Below, one piece after another: positions 33,016 through 42,113 of a stretch of 64,000 bases of DNA (position 1 is the first letter of the stretch; each line of letters starts with the position of its first letter). Origin of the DNA: RGIG3102 sp964369975 (GTDB lineage Bacteria; Bacillota; Clostridia; Oscillospirales; Ruminococcaceae); the NCBI GenBank assembly GCA_964369975.1, contig CAYJFZ010000003.1, forward strand, positions 166,269 through 230,268, written 5' to 3'. A model generated the notes under the pieces. It was not told where the DNA came from and searched no databases. It saw only the letters and a program-made list of their open reading frames with translations. A program made the translations under genes and the position numbers.

Positions 33016-35055
33016 TTATATAGAGGCTTTATAGTATAAACCCCTTGTAAATTCTCCATCATATTTTTTAGAAGCCTTAAACATCTCTATTACTTCTTTT
33101 ACTCTTTCTTTTTCTTCATAAGTAAAAGAGAGTATCATAAAATTAGCATTTACTTCCCTTTGCCTGTCGCCTAAATAAATAACATTAGGATTAAATAACT
33201 CCCTATATCCTTGCTTTTTGCCCTTACATAGTAGTACAAACTCTTTGTTTATTCTATCTGTTAGTATACCTTTTTGATTGCAAGAAGCGCAGTCTCTTTC
33301 ATTTAATAAAGGACATGATTTAAAAAGCATAAGTGGCATATGTCCGTAAGCAAAAACTGCTGTTTTATTATCTGTGTTTATATTTGCAATTTGCTCTAAG
33401 GTAATTTCAGGACTAAGGCAGATTATTTCAACATCAAAATCTTTATAAATTTGAGCTGATAAGCTGTTTGAAATATTTAAAGCAAAAGAAGATATTATCT
33501 TACTATTTCTAACAAGTGGAATATGCCCTGTGTTATGTATATAAAACTTATCAAAGCCTACTTCTTTTGCCTTTTTTATTGTTTGTTTTACATTTTCTAT
33601 ATCGTTTAAAATAAGCCTTGGCAATTCTAAGATCACTCTTTGCTTTACGCCCTCATTTATTTTATTAAACTGAGATAAGGGAATAATAATATATTCAGTG
33701 TTTATACCACTAATATTGTCTGGTATTTGGCTTGTATCCTCAAACCTTAAAATAAATTTTGCATTCCTTATAGTCTTATTTGGCTTTGGTATTTCATATT
33801 CATTAATAATGTGAGGAGTTATTTTTTCTTTTTCTTTCATTAATTCTTCAATTAAAAATCTTCTTGCATTATTAACTTCATTTAGTGGCAAGTATTTACC
33901 ATCTATTAATTCTGTATTGATTTTATCAAGGTAAAAAGGAGTTCCGCCGAGCTTTGAAAGGGCTGTAATTAAGGCTGTTTTGTAGCAAGATTTTGCATCT
34001 TCTACTTTTTTATCTATGACTGTTTGTTTTGTTATATCGCCTTCTCTTAGAGTTAATATGCTCTGCTCTTCTTTCATTATAAAAGAAAATTCTATCGGTA
34101 CAAATTGTCCTTCTCGCCTATATATTTCTCTAATTTTGGGCAAAACCTCTTTTGTGTTTTTAGCATCATCTTTTGTTCTTCTACCAAAGGCATCGCTACT
34201 GACAATACCTTGTAAAAACTCATTAGTAAAGCCTTGTCTACTAAAAACATCTTTTAGAGTTTTTTCATCATATTCTTCATTGTTTAATGCTTTTTTTGCA
34301 CTTTGGGTTGCAGCGGCTACATATTCTGCACTCCTTAATCTGCCTTCAATCTTTATACTACTAACTCCGATTTTTTCAAAATCGCTTAGCATACTCATAG
34401 CTGATAAATCTTTTAAACTTAAATGATAGTCTTCTTGCCCATCACCACTTGAAAAAGGCAGACGACATGTGCCAGCACATCTTCCCCTATTCCCACTTCT
34501 GCCACCTAAAAAGGCGCTTGCATAACATTGGCCTGACAAACTGACGCACAAAGCCCCGTGGATAAAAACTTCCGTTTCCACCCCCGAGTTTTCTGTTATA
34601 TTTTTTACTTGTCCAAAACTTAATTCTCTTGCAAGAATCACCCTTTGAAAGCCTTGTTCTTTTAAAAATATTGCCCCTTCTAAATTATGCACAGCCATTT
34701 GAGTTGAGGCGTGCAAAGCTAAAGTAGGTGCAATTTCTTTTACTATTTTTGCTGCTGCTAAATCCTGCACTATAACAGCATCAACCCCACAAAGAGCTAC
34801 TTCTTTTACAGTTTGTTTGAATTTTTCAAGTTCTGTATCATACAAAATAGTATTTAAAGTTACATTCACTTTTACATTTCTTGCATGGCAATAGCTTACA
34901 GCTTCTTTTAGCGTTTGCAAAGTAAAGTTTTGTGCTGAATTCCTTGCATTAAAATCACTTACACCAAGATAGACTGCATTTGCCCCAGCCCTTGTTGCTG
35001 CGATTAAATTATCCATATTCCCACAAGGGGCTAAAATTTCGATAGTTTTATTCAT
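33016..35055 (-). CDS. U32 family peptidase / RNA hydroxylase-like protein
   Basis: This 679-residue protein has an N-terminal U32 domain (ILAPCGNMDNLIAATRAGANAVYLGV, QDLAAAKIVKEIAP, then EVFIHGALCVSLSGQCYASAFLGGRSGNRGRCAGTCRLPF). This Cys-rich block holds the conserved iron-sulfur ligands of the RlhA/TrhP class. A second, DUF3656-like half follows. Family members in Escherichia (RlhA) and Bacillus (TrhP) hydroxylate 23S rRNA or tRNA using prephenate-derived chemistry. It overlaps zapA by eight bases. The peptidase name is historical. Confidence 0.88.
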   Translation of the reverse strand: MNKTIEILAPCGNMDNLIAATRAGANAVYLGVSDFNARNSAQNFTLQTLKEAVSYCHARNVKVNVTLNTILYDTELEKFKQTVKEVALCGVDAVIVQDLAAAKIVKEIAPTLALHASTQMAVHNLEGAIFLKEQGFQRVILARELSFGQVKNITENSGVETEVFIHGALCVSLSGQCYASAFLGGRSGNRGRCAGTCRLPFSSGDGQEDYHLSLKDLSAMSMLSDFEKIGVSSIKIEGRLRSAEYVAAATQSAKKALNNEEYDEKTLKDVFSRQGFTNEFLQGIVSSDAFGRRTKDDAKNTKEVLPKIREIYRREGQFVPIEFSFIMKEEQSILTLREGDITKQTVIDKKVEDAKSCYKTALITALSKLGGTPFYLDKINTELIDGKYLPLNEVNNARRFLIEELMKEKEKITPHIINEYEIPKPNKTIRNAKFILRFEDTSQIPDNISGINTEYIIIPLSQFNKINEGVKQRVILELPRLILNDIENVKQTIKKAKEVGFDKFYIHNTGHIPLVRNSKIISSFALNISNSLSAQIYKDFDVEIICLSPEITLEQIANINTDNKTAVFAYGHMPLMLFKSCPLLNERDCASCNQKGILTDRINKEFVLLCKGKKQGYRELFNPNVIYLGDRQREVNANFMILSFTYEEKERVKEVIEMFKASKKYDGEFTRGLYYKASI

Positions 35056-35401
35056 CTTTCTCCAATTTGCTTTTTAAAAATTGTATATCAATTTTATACT
35101 TTTCAAGTTCTGCTTTCGCTCTTTCAAGCTCTGCTTTTGCAATATTCGCATCTTCTAAATACTGCTTTACTTGTGTTCTCATATTATCAGAGCCCTTGTT
35201 TGTTTTATCAAGCTTATCTAAAATATTAAGAGAAAAAAGCACTAAAGCCGCTGTAATTGAGGCTGATGGTGCTTGATCTAACACTTCAGCGATACCCTCA
35301 TTTAACATATTCGCAAGCTCTGTTACTCTTTCTTGAGAGTCGGTAGTGTTAATTGTGTAATCACTTCCCGCTATATTAATTTTAACTTTATTAAATGACA
35401 T
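35048..35401 (-). CDS. zapA: Cell division protein ZapA
   Basis: This 117-residue protein binds and bundles FtsZ. The N-terminal ZapA head (KVKINIAGSDYTINTTDSQERVTELANMLNEGI) is followed by a long coiled coil (about 80-117, with AKAELERAKAELEKYKIDIQFLKSKLEKDE). It is first in the operon zapA-U32-DUF4321-maf-mre. The start has GGAGG six bases before ATG. Confidence 0.9.
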   Translation of the reverse strand: MSFNKVKINIAGSDYTINTTDSQERVTELANMLNEGIAEVLDQAPSASITAALVLFSLNILDKLDKTNKGSDNMRTQVKQYLEDANIAKAELERAKAELEKYKIDIQFLKSKLEKDE

Positions 35402-35525
35402 ATAAAATCCTCCACTTATAAATTTTTTTACAATTTATATAAAGTTTGTCCTTATTATATACATATAATACTACAAAAAACCATATTAAGCAATATAATT
35501 ACATTTATATTTTACAATTTATATA

Positions 35526-35554
35526 TTGAAGTATATGTATTTTAGGTATATAAT
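35526..35554 (+). promoter_or_regulatory. glgP promoter
   Basis: TTGAAG (35526-35531), a 17-base spacer and TATAAT (35549-35554) precede glgP by about 85 bases. The leader is AT-rich with no clear fold. Confidence 0.6.
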
Positions 35555-35638
35555 CAATGTATACGATATATAAATTTGTTTTGCACTTAAATTAATATTA
35601 ATTATTTTTTAATATAAAAAAAATGAAAGAGGTATTCT

Positions 35639-38050
35639 ATGGAAAGAATTTTTACAGTAGAAGGTTTTCAACACGCCATTGAAAACCAATTACAAAAAGA
35701 ATTTTCAACAACACTCGAACTTGCAACTTACAACGATATTTACAAAGCCACTTCATTAGTGGTAAGAGATTTTTTAAGCAATAAATACAAGGAATTTAAC
35801 GCAGATGCTGATGCACACGGCAAAAAGAAAGTTTATTATTTATCTATTGAATTTTTAATGGGCAGAAGTTTAAAAACTAACCTTTTCAACTTAGGCCTTG
35901 ATAAAATAGCAAAAGAAGCTTTTTCTTCTGTTAATTTAGATTTAGATACTATGTTTGAGTGTGAGCCAGATGCAGGACTTGGAAACGGTGGCCTTGGCAG
36001 ACTCGCCGCTTGTTTTTTAGATGCTATGGCAAGTGATAACTATGCTGGTAACGGCTATTCTATCCTTTATGAATTCGGCATATTTAAGCAAAAAATAGTA
36101 AATGGCTGGCAACAAGAAGAAGTTGACAACTGGCTGCCTGGTGGTTCTGTATGGCTAAAAGAACATACTTCAAGAGCTGTTGAGGTGCGTTTTGGTGGCT
36201 ATGTAGAAGAAAAATGGCATGATGGCTATCACCAAACACAGCATAAAGGTTATACAACAGTTTTAGCTGTTCCCCATGATATGTATGTTTCTGGCTATGA
36301 TAGTAAGGGCGTTGCAAAACTAAGACTATGGGAATCTAAGGCTCCTACTTTAGATATGAACAGCTTTAATAGCGGTAACTACTTAGATGCTATACAATCT
36401 ACAAGTAGCGCACAACTCATCTCAAAAATCCTATACCCTAACGATAATCATCTCGAGGGTAAAATATTAAGATTAAAACAACAATATTTCTTATGCTGCG
36501 CAAGCGTATACGATATTGTTAATTTGCATATAGCAGAATATGGCGAGCTTGATAACTTAGCTGATAAAGTGGCTATTCATATAAATGATACTCACCCAAC
36601 TCTTGCTATTTTAGAGCTTATGAGAATTTTACTTGATGACTGTGGTTTTTCTTGGGAAAAAGCGTATAGCATAGTAAAAAATACTTTTTCTTATACAAAC
36701 CACACCGTACTTCCTGAAGCTCTTGAAATTTGGAATGAAAGTATGTTTAAAGAAACTTTGCCTCGTATTCACTCAATTTTAGTTGAGTTAAACAGAAGGG
36801 CAAGAGAAGAATTATTCGCAGCCTTTCCTGGCGATGAAGGTAAAGTGGATTATATGAGCTTACTTCATAATCAAAGTATAAAAACTTCAAATATCTGCTG
36901 TTATGTTTGCCATTCAATAAACGGTGTTTCAAAGCTTCATAGTGATATCATTAAAAATACTGTTTTTAATGATTATTATCTATTTTCACCTGAAAAATTT
37001 AAAAATGTTACAAACGGTATAGCTTATAGAAGATGGCTATTGCAGTCAAATCCTCGTTTATGCCAGTTTTTAGATAAAAAAATCGGCGAAGGTTATAAAA
37101 AGAACGCTTATGAATTAAAAGAACTTGAAAAATTCAAAGATGATGAAGAAACAATAAAAGAACTCTTAGAAATTAAGTATCAAAACAAATTAGAATTTAG
37201 CGAATTTTTTAAAGAAATCTCAGATAATAATGAAGAAATTAACCCAAATTCTATTTTTGATGTTCAAGTTAAACGCTTGCATGAATATAAGCGCCAGCAT
37301 CTCAATGCACTTAATATTTTAGCTGAGTATATTTTCATTAAAGAAAATCCAAACTTTGACTTTACACCAAAAACTTATATCTTCGGCGCAAAAGCTGCCC
37401 CCGGCTACTATATGGCAAAACAAATTATTCGTTTAATTTTCTCAATTAAGCATTTAATTGAGAACGATGTCCAAACAAAAGATAAGTTAAAAATTATCTA
37501 CCTTGAAAATTATTCTGTATCGATTAGTGAAAGATTAATGCCAGCGAGTGAAATAAGCCAACAAATTTCTTTAGCAGGTACAGAAGCCTCAGGCACTGGT
37601 AATATGAAGTTTATGATTAATGGTGCTGTAACTATGGGTACTTTTGATGGTGCAAATGTTGAAATAAAAGAGCAATGTGGCTCTGAAAACTTTATCCAGT
37701 TTGGTATGCTGACAAACGAAGTTAGCCAGCTAAGACAAAAAGGATACCAGCCAAAAGAATTTTTAGCAAATAGCCCACTACTTCAAAAAGTATTTAAAGT
37801 GCTTAGCAATGGCATAAATGGCGAAACTTTTACAGAGGTAGTTGAAAACTTACTATATAAAGATCCATTTATGGTATTAGCTGATTTTGATGAGTATCAC
37901 AACGCTCAAATGCAACTTCAAACTTTATATAAAGACAAAATTAAATTCGGTAAGATGTGCTTAATGAACATAGCTAACGCAGGTATGTTCTCTGCGGATA
38001 GGTCTATTGATGATTACGCACAAACAATTTGGAATTTAAAAAGAGTATAG
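35639..38050 (+). CDS. glgP: Glycogen/maltodextrin phosphorylase
   Basis: This 803-residue GT35 enzyme releases glucose-1-phosphate from alpha-1,4-glucans using pyridoxal phosphate. The PLP-binding lysine lies in EASGTGNMKFMINGA, and GLGNGGLGRLAACFLDA and NDTHPTLAILELMR are also typical. The length matches bacterial GlgP. It is followed ten bases on by a GH13 glucosidase, so the pair breaks down glycogen or maltodextrin. Glycolytic genes follow after a terminator. Glycogen synthesis genes are not in the window. Confidence 0.95.
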   Translation: MERIFTVEGFQHAIENQLQKEFSTTLELATYNDIYKATSLVVRDFLSNKYKEFNADADAHGKKKVYYLSIEFLMGRSLKTNLFNLGLDKIAKEAFSSVNLDLDTMFECEPDAGLGNGGLGRLAACFLDAMASDNYAGNGYSILYEFGIFKQKIVNGWQQEEVDNWLPGGSVWLKEHTSRAVEVRFGGYVEEKWHDGYHQTQHKGYTTVLAVPHDMYVSGYDSKGVAKLRLWESKAPTLDMNSFNSGNYLDAIQSTSSAQLISKILYPNDNHLEGKILRLKQQYFLCCASVYDIVNLHIAEYGELDNLADKVAIHINDTHPTLAILELMRILLDDCGFSWEKAYSIVKNTFSYTNHTVLPEALEIWNESMFKETLPRIHSILVELNRRAREELFAAFPGDEGKVDYMSLLHNQSIKTSNICCYVCHSINGVSKLHSDIIKNTVFNDYYLFSPEKFKNVTNGIAYRRWLLQSNPRLCQFLDKKIGEGYKKNAYELKELEKFKDDEETIKELLEIKYQNKLEFSEFFKEISDNNEEINPNSIFDVQVKRLHEYKRQHLNALNILAEYIFIKENPNFDFTPKTYIFGAKAAPGYYMAKQIIRLIFSIKHLIENDVQTKDKLKIIYLENYSVSISERLMPASEISQQISLAGTEASGTGNMKFMINGAVTMGTFDGANVEIKEQCGSENFIQFGMLTNEVSQLRQKGYQPKEFLANSPLLQKVFKVLSNGINGETFTEVVENLLYKDPFMVLADFDEYHNAQMQLQTLYKDKIKFGKMCLMNIANAGMFSADRSIDDYAQTIWNLKRV

Positions 38051-38059
38051 GGATTAATT

Positions 38060-39850
38060 ATGATAGTTTACGATAGCAGAAACTCGTATTTTAAATCACC
38101 TTTTGGCGCAATACCAACTGAAGAAAGCATCACATTTAGACTGGTGCTTCCTTCGGTTTACAAAACTGTATCTCTAATTATAAGAAATGACACAGGATAT
38201 ATGCTAAAAAAACCTATGGATTTAGAAGCTTCTTCTCGTTATTCTAATACTTTCATCGTTCAGTTAAATCAACAATTTACAGGTATTTTCTTTTATATGT
38301 TTGATTTAGGCTATGAGGGCGACGGAATTTATAAAGGAGAGCGTGGTGAAGGTGTTATTGCAAAAAACGGCAACTGGTATCAATTAACTGTATATGATAA
38401 AAACTTTACTACTCCTTCCTCTCTTAAAGGGAAAACTTTTTATCAAATTTTTCCTGATAGGTTTAATAAAAGCGATAAAACTAAAAGAGCTTTTATTAAA
38501 AACAGATACTATATTGATAATTTAAACGCAACACCTTTTTATCAAAATAAAAATATCACCACTGATTATTTCGGCGGCAATTTGCAAGGCATAATTGAAA
38601 AACTTGATTATTTAAAAACTTTAAATATTTCATTTATATATTTAAATCCTATATTTGAGGCTCATTCAAATCATAGATATAACACAGCTGACTTTTTCAA
38701 AATCGACCCTGATTTAGGCTCTTTAGATGATTTTAATGAGTTAGTGCAAAAAGCAGATAGTTTAGGAATAAAAATAATTTTAGATGGCGTTTTTAGTCAT
38801 GTGGGCAGTGACAGCATTTATTTTAACAAAGAAAATCGCTACTCCTCTTTAGGCGCCTACAACTCTAAAAATAGCCCATATTATTCTTGGTTTGATTTTG
38901 ATAGAAAATATAAAAGTGGTTATAGGGCTTGGTGGGACTTTGCTTCTTTGCCTGAAATAAATGAATTTAATAAAAACTATATCGAATACATTTGTGGAAA
39001 AGATGGGGTAATTCAGTATTGGATAAATAAAGGTATTGCAGGCTTTCGTCTTGATGTAGCTGATGAATTGCCTGATGAATTCATAGCTGAATTAAGGAAG
39101 GCTGTAAAGAGAAATAGCGAGGAAAACTTTATAGTAGGTGAAGTTTGGGAAGATGCAAGTAACAAAGTAAGCTTTGGTAAAAGAAGGACATATCTTTTAG
39201 GCTCAGGGCTTGATAGTGTAATGAATTATCCTTTTAAAGATTATATATTAAAATTTATTAAAACTAATAACTCTGATGAATTTTGCCAAGAAGTTTTAAC
39301 GATAATTGAAAACTATCCAAAACCTGCTGTTGATGTTACTTTAAATAGTCTATCTACTCACGATACAATAAGAGCTATAACTTATATAGGCAGTGAAAAT
39401 CCTTTTATTGAAAATAGAGAGATACAAAGCAAAACTTTTCTCTCATTAGAAGAATACCAAAAGGCTAAAAAACTCTTAGTATTAGCCTATGCTATGCTAT
39501 TCACTTTACCGGGGATTCCTTGTATTTACTATGGCGATGAAATCGGTATGCAAGGCTATAAAGACCCTTTTAATAGAAGATTTTTTGAATGGGATAAAAT
39601 AGACTCTACTATTTTAGATGCAATAAAAGATATTTCAGCTAAAAGAGAAAATAACTCAATATTTAAAGAAGGCCGTCTGCATTTTATTCATTCAGCACAC
39701 GGCAGCGTTGGCTATGTAAGATTTGATAAAGAAAAAGAAACTTTAATTGTGATTAATGCACAAGATACAGAATTAGTTATCGAATATTCTTTTAAATCTT
39801 ACACTATTCCCTCTTCCTCATATTTAATTGAAAAAATAAAAGGCTATTAA
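38060..39850 (+). CDS. GH13 alpha-glucan hydrolase (neopullulanase-like)
   Basis: This 596-residue protein has an N-terminal beta domain (about 1-120) that binds glucan, then the TIM-barrel with the GH13 regions. The nucleophile is Asp332 (GFRLDVAD), the acid/base Glu361 (VGEVWED) and the stabiliser Asp435 (LSTHDT); region I is DGVFSHVG. There is no signal peptide, so it acts in the cytoplasm. Maltogenic amylase, neopullulanase and related roles fit, and the N-terminal extension favours the neopullulanase group. Its substrate is the glucan handled by the adjacent glgP. Confidence 0.88.
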   Translation: MIVYDSRNSYFKSPFGAIPTEESITFRLVLPSVYKTVSLIIRNDTGYMLKKPMDLEASSRYSNTFIVQLNQQFTGIFFYMFDLGYEGDGIYKGERGEGVIAKNGNWYQLTVYDKNFTTPSSLKGKTFYQIFPDRFNKSDKTKRAFIKNRYYIDNLNATPFYQNKNITTDYFGGNLQGIIEKLDYLKTLNISFIYLNPIFEAHSNHRYNTADFFKIDPDLGSLDDFNELVQKADSLGIKIILDGVFSHVGSDSIYFNKENRYSSLGAYNSKNSPYYSWFDFDRKYKSGYRAWWDFASLPEINEFNKNYIEYICGKDGVIQYWINKGIAGFRLDVADELPDEFIAELRKAVKRNSEENFIVGEVWEDASNKVSFGKRRTYLLGSGLDSVMNYPFKDYILKFIKTNNSDEFCQEVLTIIENYPKPAVDVTLNSLSTHDTIRAITYIGSENPFIENREIQSKTFLSLEEYQKAKKLLVLAYAMLFTLPGIPCIYYGDEIGMQGYKDPFNRRFFEWDKIDSTILDAIKDISAKRENNSIFKEGRLHFIHSAHGSVGYVRFDKEKETLIVINAQDTELVIEYSFKSYTIPSSSYLIEKIKGY

Positions 39851-39853
39851 TAT

Positions 39854-39891
39854 AAAATACTAAGAAAATTAAACGATTTTCTTAGTATTTT
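39854..39891 (+). terminator. glgP-GH13 operon terminator
   Basis: A 16-bp stem (AAAATACTAAGAAAAT with its complement) around a six-base loop is followed by a T-rich run just after the GH13 stop. Confidence 0.85.
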
Positions 39892-39944
39892 ATTATTTTA
39901 TTTTAAAGCTAATACAACATTATTTCATAAAATTTGAGACAAAA

Positions 39945-39978
39945 ATGATAATTTGTTATTTTTTTAACAAATTATCAT
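39945..39978 (+). promoter_or_regulatory. Rex-like operator upstream of pgk
   Basis: A perfect 14-bp inverted repeat with a six-T loop contains, at 39953-39970, the halves TTGTTAT and TTAACAA separated by four bases. This matches the Rex site TTGTTAAnnnnTTAACAA with one mismatch. Rex, an NADH sensor, controls energy genes in Clostridia. An overlapping possible promoter (TTGAGA at 39934-39939, TATTTT at 39957-39962) would be blocked by it. Confidence 0.6.
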
Positions 39979-40027
39979 ACCTACTTTTAGGCAAAAGTGC
40001 AAAATTTATAAAATTTTAGATATATCT

Positions 40028-40057
40028 ATTGAAAAAAAACGATTTTTTCAATATAAT
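40028..40057 (+). promoter_or_regulatory. pgk promoter spanned by an inverted repeat
   Basis: TTGAAA (40029-40034), a 17-base spacer and TATAAT (40052-40057) form the promoter. ATTGAAAAAA (40028-40037) and TTTTTTCAAT (40043-40052) are a perfect inverted repeat that covers the -35 and reaches the -10. Confidence 0.7.
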
Positions 40058-40091
40058 ATAAGTAATAACAAAACACAAAGGAGAGCAAATT

Positions 40092-41282
40092 ATGATAGGT
40101 TTAGGTAAAAAAACTGTAGAAGATATTGATGTAAAAGGCAAAACTTGCCTTGTTCGCTGTGACTTTAATGTTCCATTAAAAGATTCTGTTATCGGTGATG
40201 ATAAAAGAATAGTTGAGTCTTTAAAAACAATTAAATATTTAAAAGATAACGGCGCAAAATTAGTTTTATGTTCTCATTTAGGTAGACCAAAAGGTGAAGT
40301 AAAGCCTGAATTTTCTTTAGTTCCTGTTCAAAAAAGATTAGAAGAATTATTAAACTGCCCTGTAATCATGGCTAAAGATGTTGTGGGCGAAGATGCAAAA
40401 GAAAAAGCTAAAAATTTAAAAGAAGGCGAAATCCTACTTTTAGAAAATTTAAGATACCATAAAGAAGAAGAAAAAAATGATGAAACCTTCAGCAAAGAAT
40501 TAGCTTCTTTAGCACAAATTTATGTAAATGATGCCTTTGGTACAGCTCATAGAGCTCATGCTTCTACTGCTGGTGTGGCTGCTTTCTTACCGAGCGTTTG
40601 CGGATACTTAATCCAAAAAGAAATCGATGTAATGGGTAAAGCCCTACAAGATCCAAAAAGACCTTTCGTTGCCATTTTAGGTGGGGCAAAAGTTGGGGAT
40701 AAAATAGGCGTTATAAACAATTTAATTACTAAAGTTGATAGCTTAATAATCGGCGGCGGTATGGCTTACACTTTCTTTAAAGCTATGGGCTATAATATTG
40801 GAACTTCTTTATGCGAAGAAGATAAGGTAGAGCTTGCTAAAACATTAATTCAAAAAGCTAAAGATATGAATGTAGACTTACTCCTTCCTACTGATACTGT
40901 TATCGGTGATGAGTTCAAAGCTGATTGTAATTTTAAAACAGTTAATAGCAATGAAATCCCTGATGGATGGATGGGCCTTGATATCGGCGAAAAAGCAAGT
41001 GCTGATTACGATAAAGTTATAAAAGAAGCAGGCACTGTTGTATGGAATGGGCCTATGGGCGTTTTTGAAATGCCTGAATTTGCAAAAGGTACAAAGGCTG
41101 TTGCAAAATCAATAGCTGATAGCGATGCAATATCAATCATCGGCGGCGGTGATAGTGCTGCGGCAGTTGAGCAATTAGGCTTTAGTGAATACATGACTCA
41201 TATTTCAACAGGTGGCGGTGCTTCACTTGAATTTTTAGAAGGTTTACCACTTCCTGGCATAGTTGCATTAAACGATAAATAA
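40092..41282 (+). CDS. pgk: Phosphoglycerate kinase
   Basis: This 396-residue enzyme makes ATP from 1,3-bisphosphoglycerate in glycolysis. It shows KTCLVRCDFNVPL, SHLGRPKGE, the nucleotide-binding GGAKVGDKIG and the glycine-rich SIIGGGDSAAAVEQLG motif. The length is standard. It leads the pgk-tpiA-gpmI group, without the gap gene that usually precedes pgk. A Rex-like site and a strong promoter lie upstream. Confidence 0.97.
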   Translation: MIGLGKKTVEDIDVKGKTCLVRCDFNVPLKDSVIGDDKRIVESLKTIKYLKDNGAKLVLCSHLGRPKGEVKPEFSLVPVQKRLEELLNCPVIMAKDVVGEDAKEKAKNLKEGEILLLENLRYHKEEEKNDETFSKELASLAQIYVNDAFGTAHRAHASTAGVAAFLPSVCGYLIQKEIDVMGKALQDPKRPFVAILGGAKVGDKIGVINNLITKVDSLIIGGGMAYTFFKAMGYNIGTSLCEEDKVELAKTLIQKAKDMNVDLLLPTDTVIGDEFKADCNFKTVNSNEIPDGWMGLDIGEKASADYDKVIKEAGTVVWNGPMGVFEMPEFAKGTKAVAKSIADSDAISIIGGGDSAAAVEQLGFSEYMTHISTGGGASLEFLEGLPLPGIVALNDK

Positions 41283-41285
41283 TAT

Positions 41286-41310
41286 AAAAGCGGCATTAAT
41301 TGCCGCTTTT
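41286..41310 (+). terminator. Hairpin between pgk and tpiA
   Basis: A 10-bp stem (AAAAGCGGCA with TGCCGCTTTT) with a five-base loop sits just after pgk. The T-run ends after four bases, so it is probably only a partial terminator with readthrough into tpiA. Confidence 0.6.
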
Positions 41311-41334
41311 AACTGTATTAAAAAGGAGCTTTAA

Positions 41335-42102
41335 ATGAATAAAGATTTACGAAAAGTTATCATTGCTGGTAACTGGAAAATGAATAAAACAAAACAAGAA
41401 ACAAGTGTTTTATTAGATGAAATGCTTAAAAAAGTAGATAACTTTGCCGACTGCACTGTTATACTTTGTACTGCAAGCATCAACATACCTTTAGCGTATG
41501 ACACTGTTAAAAACAGTCACATAAAAATAGGCGCTCAAAACTCTCATTTTGAAAATTCTGGCGCTTTTACAGGCGAAATTTCACCTTTAATGCTAAAGGA
41601 TTATGGTGTAAAATACACAATTTTAGGCCATAGTGAAAGAAGAAGCTATTATAATGACACCGATGAAAGCGTAAATAAAAGAGTTATCGGTGCACTAAAT
41701 AACGATATATCCCCTATTTTCTGCGTTGGCGAAGTATTAGAAGAAAGAGAAGCGGGTATAACAAATACAATTATTGAAAACCAAGTAACAAAAGGACTTT
41801 TAGGAGTATCTAAAGAAGATGTTTTAAAAGTTGTTATCGCTTATGAGCCTGTTTGGGCAATAGGTACTGGCAAAACTGCTACAGCTCAACTAGCAGAGGA
41901 AACTTGCTCTTTTGTTAGAGAAGTATTAAAAAAATTATATGATGAAAAAACAGCTAATGCTATTTCTATTTTATACGGTGGTTCGATGAATGCTACTAAT
42001 GCAAAAGAATTATTAAGTATGGAAAATATAGATGGTGGTTTAATCGGTGGTGCTTCTTTAAAAGCAGATGATTTTGCTCAAATAGTAAAAGCTACACAAT
42101 AA
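41335..42102 (+). CDS. tpiA: Triosephosphate isomerase
   Basis: This 255-residue TIM-barrel enzyme interconverts dihydroxyacetone phosphate and glyceraldehyde-3-phosphate. The substrate lysine is in AGNWKMNKT, the catalytic His is in ILGHSERR, and the catalytic Glu is in IAYEPVWAIGTGK, followed by the LYGGSMN phosphate loop. It lies 52 bases after pgk with AAAGGAGC before ATG, and 11 bases before the chosen gpmI start. Confidence 0.97.
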   Translation: MNKDLRKVIIAGNWKMNKTKQETSVLLDEMLKKVDNFADCTVILCTASINIPLAYDTVKNSHIKIGAQNSHFENSGAFTGEISPLMLKDYGVKYTILGHSERRSYYNDTDESVNKRVIGALNNDISPIFCVGEVLEEREAGITNTIIENQVTKGLLGVSKEDVLKVVIAYEPVWAIGTGKTATAQLAEETCSFVREVLKKLYDEKTANAISILYGGSMNATNAKELLSMENIDGGLIGGASLKADDFAQIVKATQ

Positions 42103-42113
42103 CGGAGGTGTTT

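Noticed and set aside
42108..42113. GTG start for gpmI
   Set aside because: The GTG is part of the GGAGGTG ribosome site; the ATG six bases later is correctly spaced.
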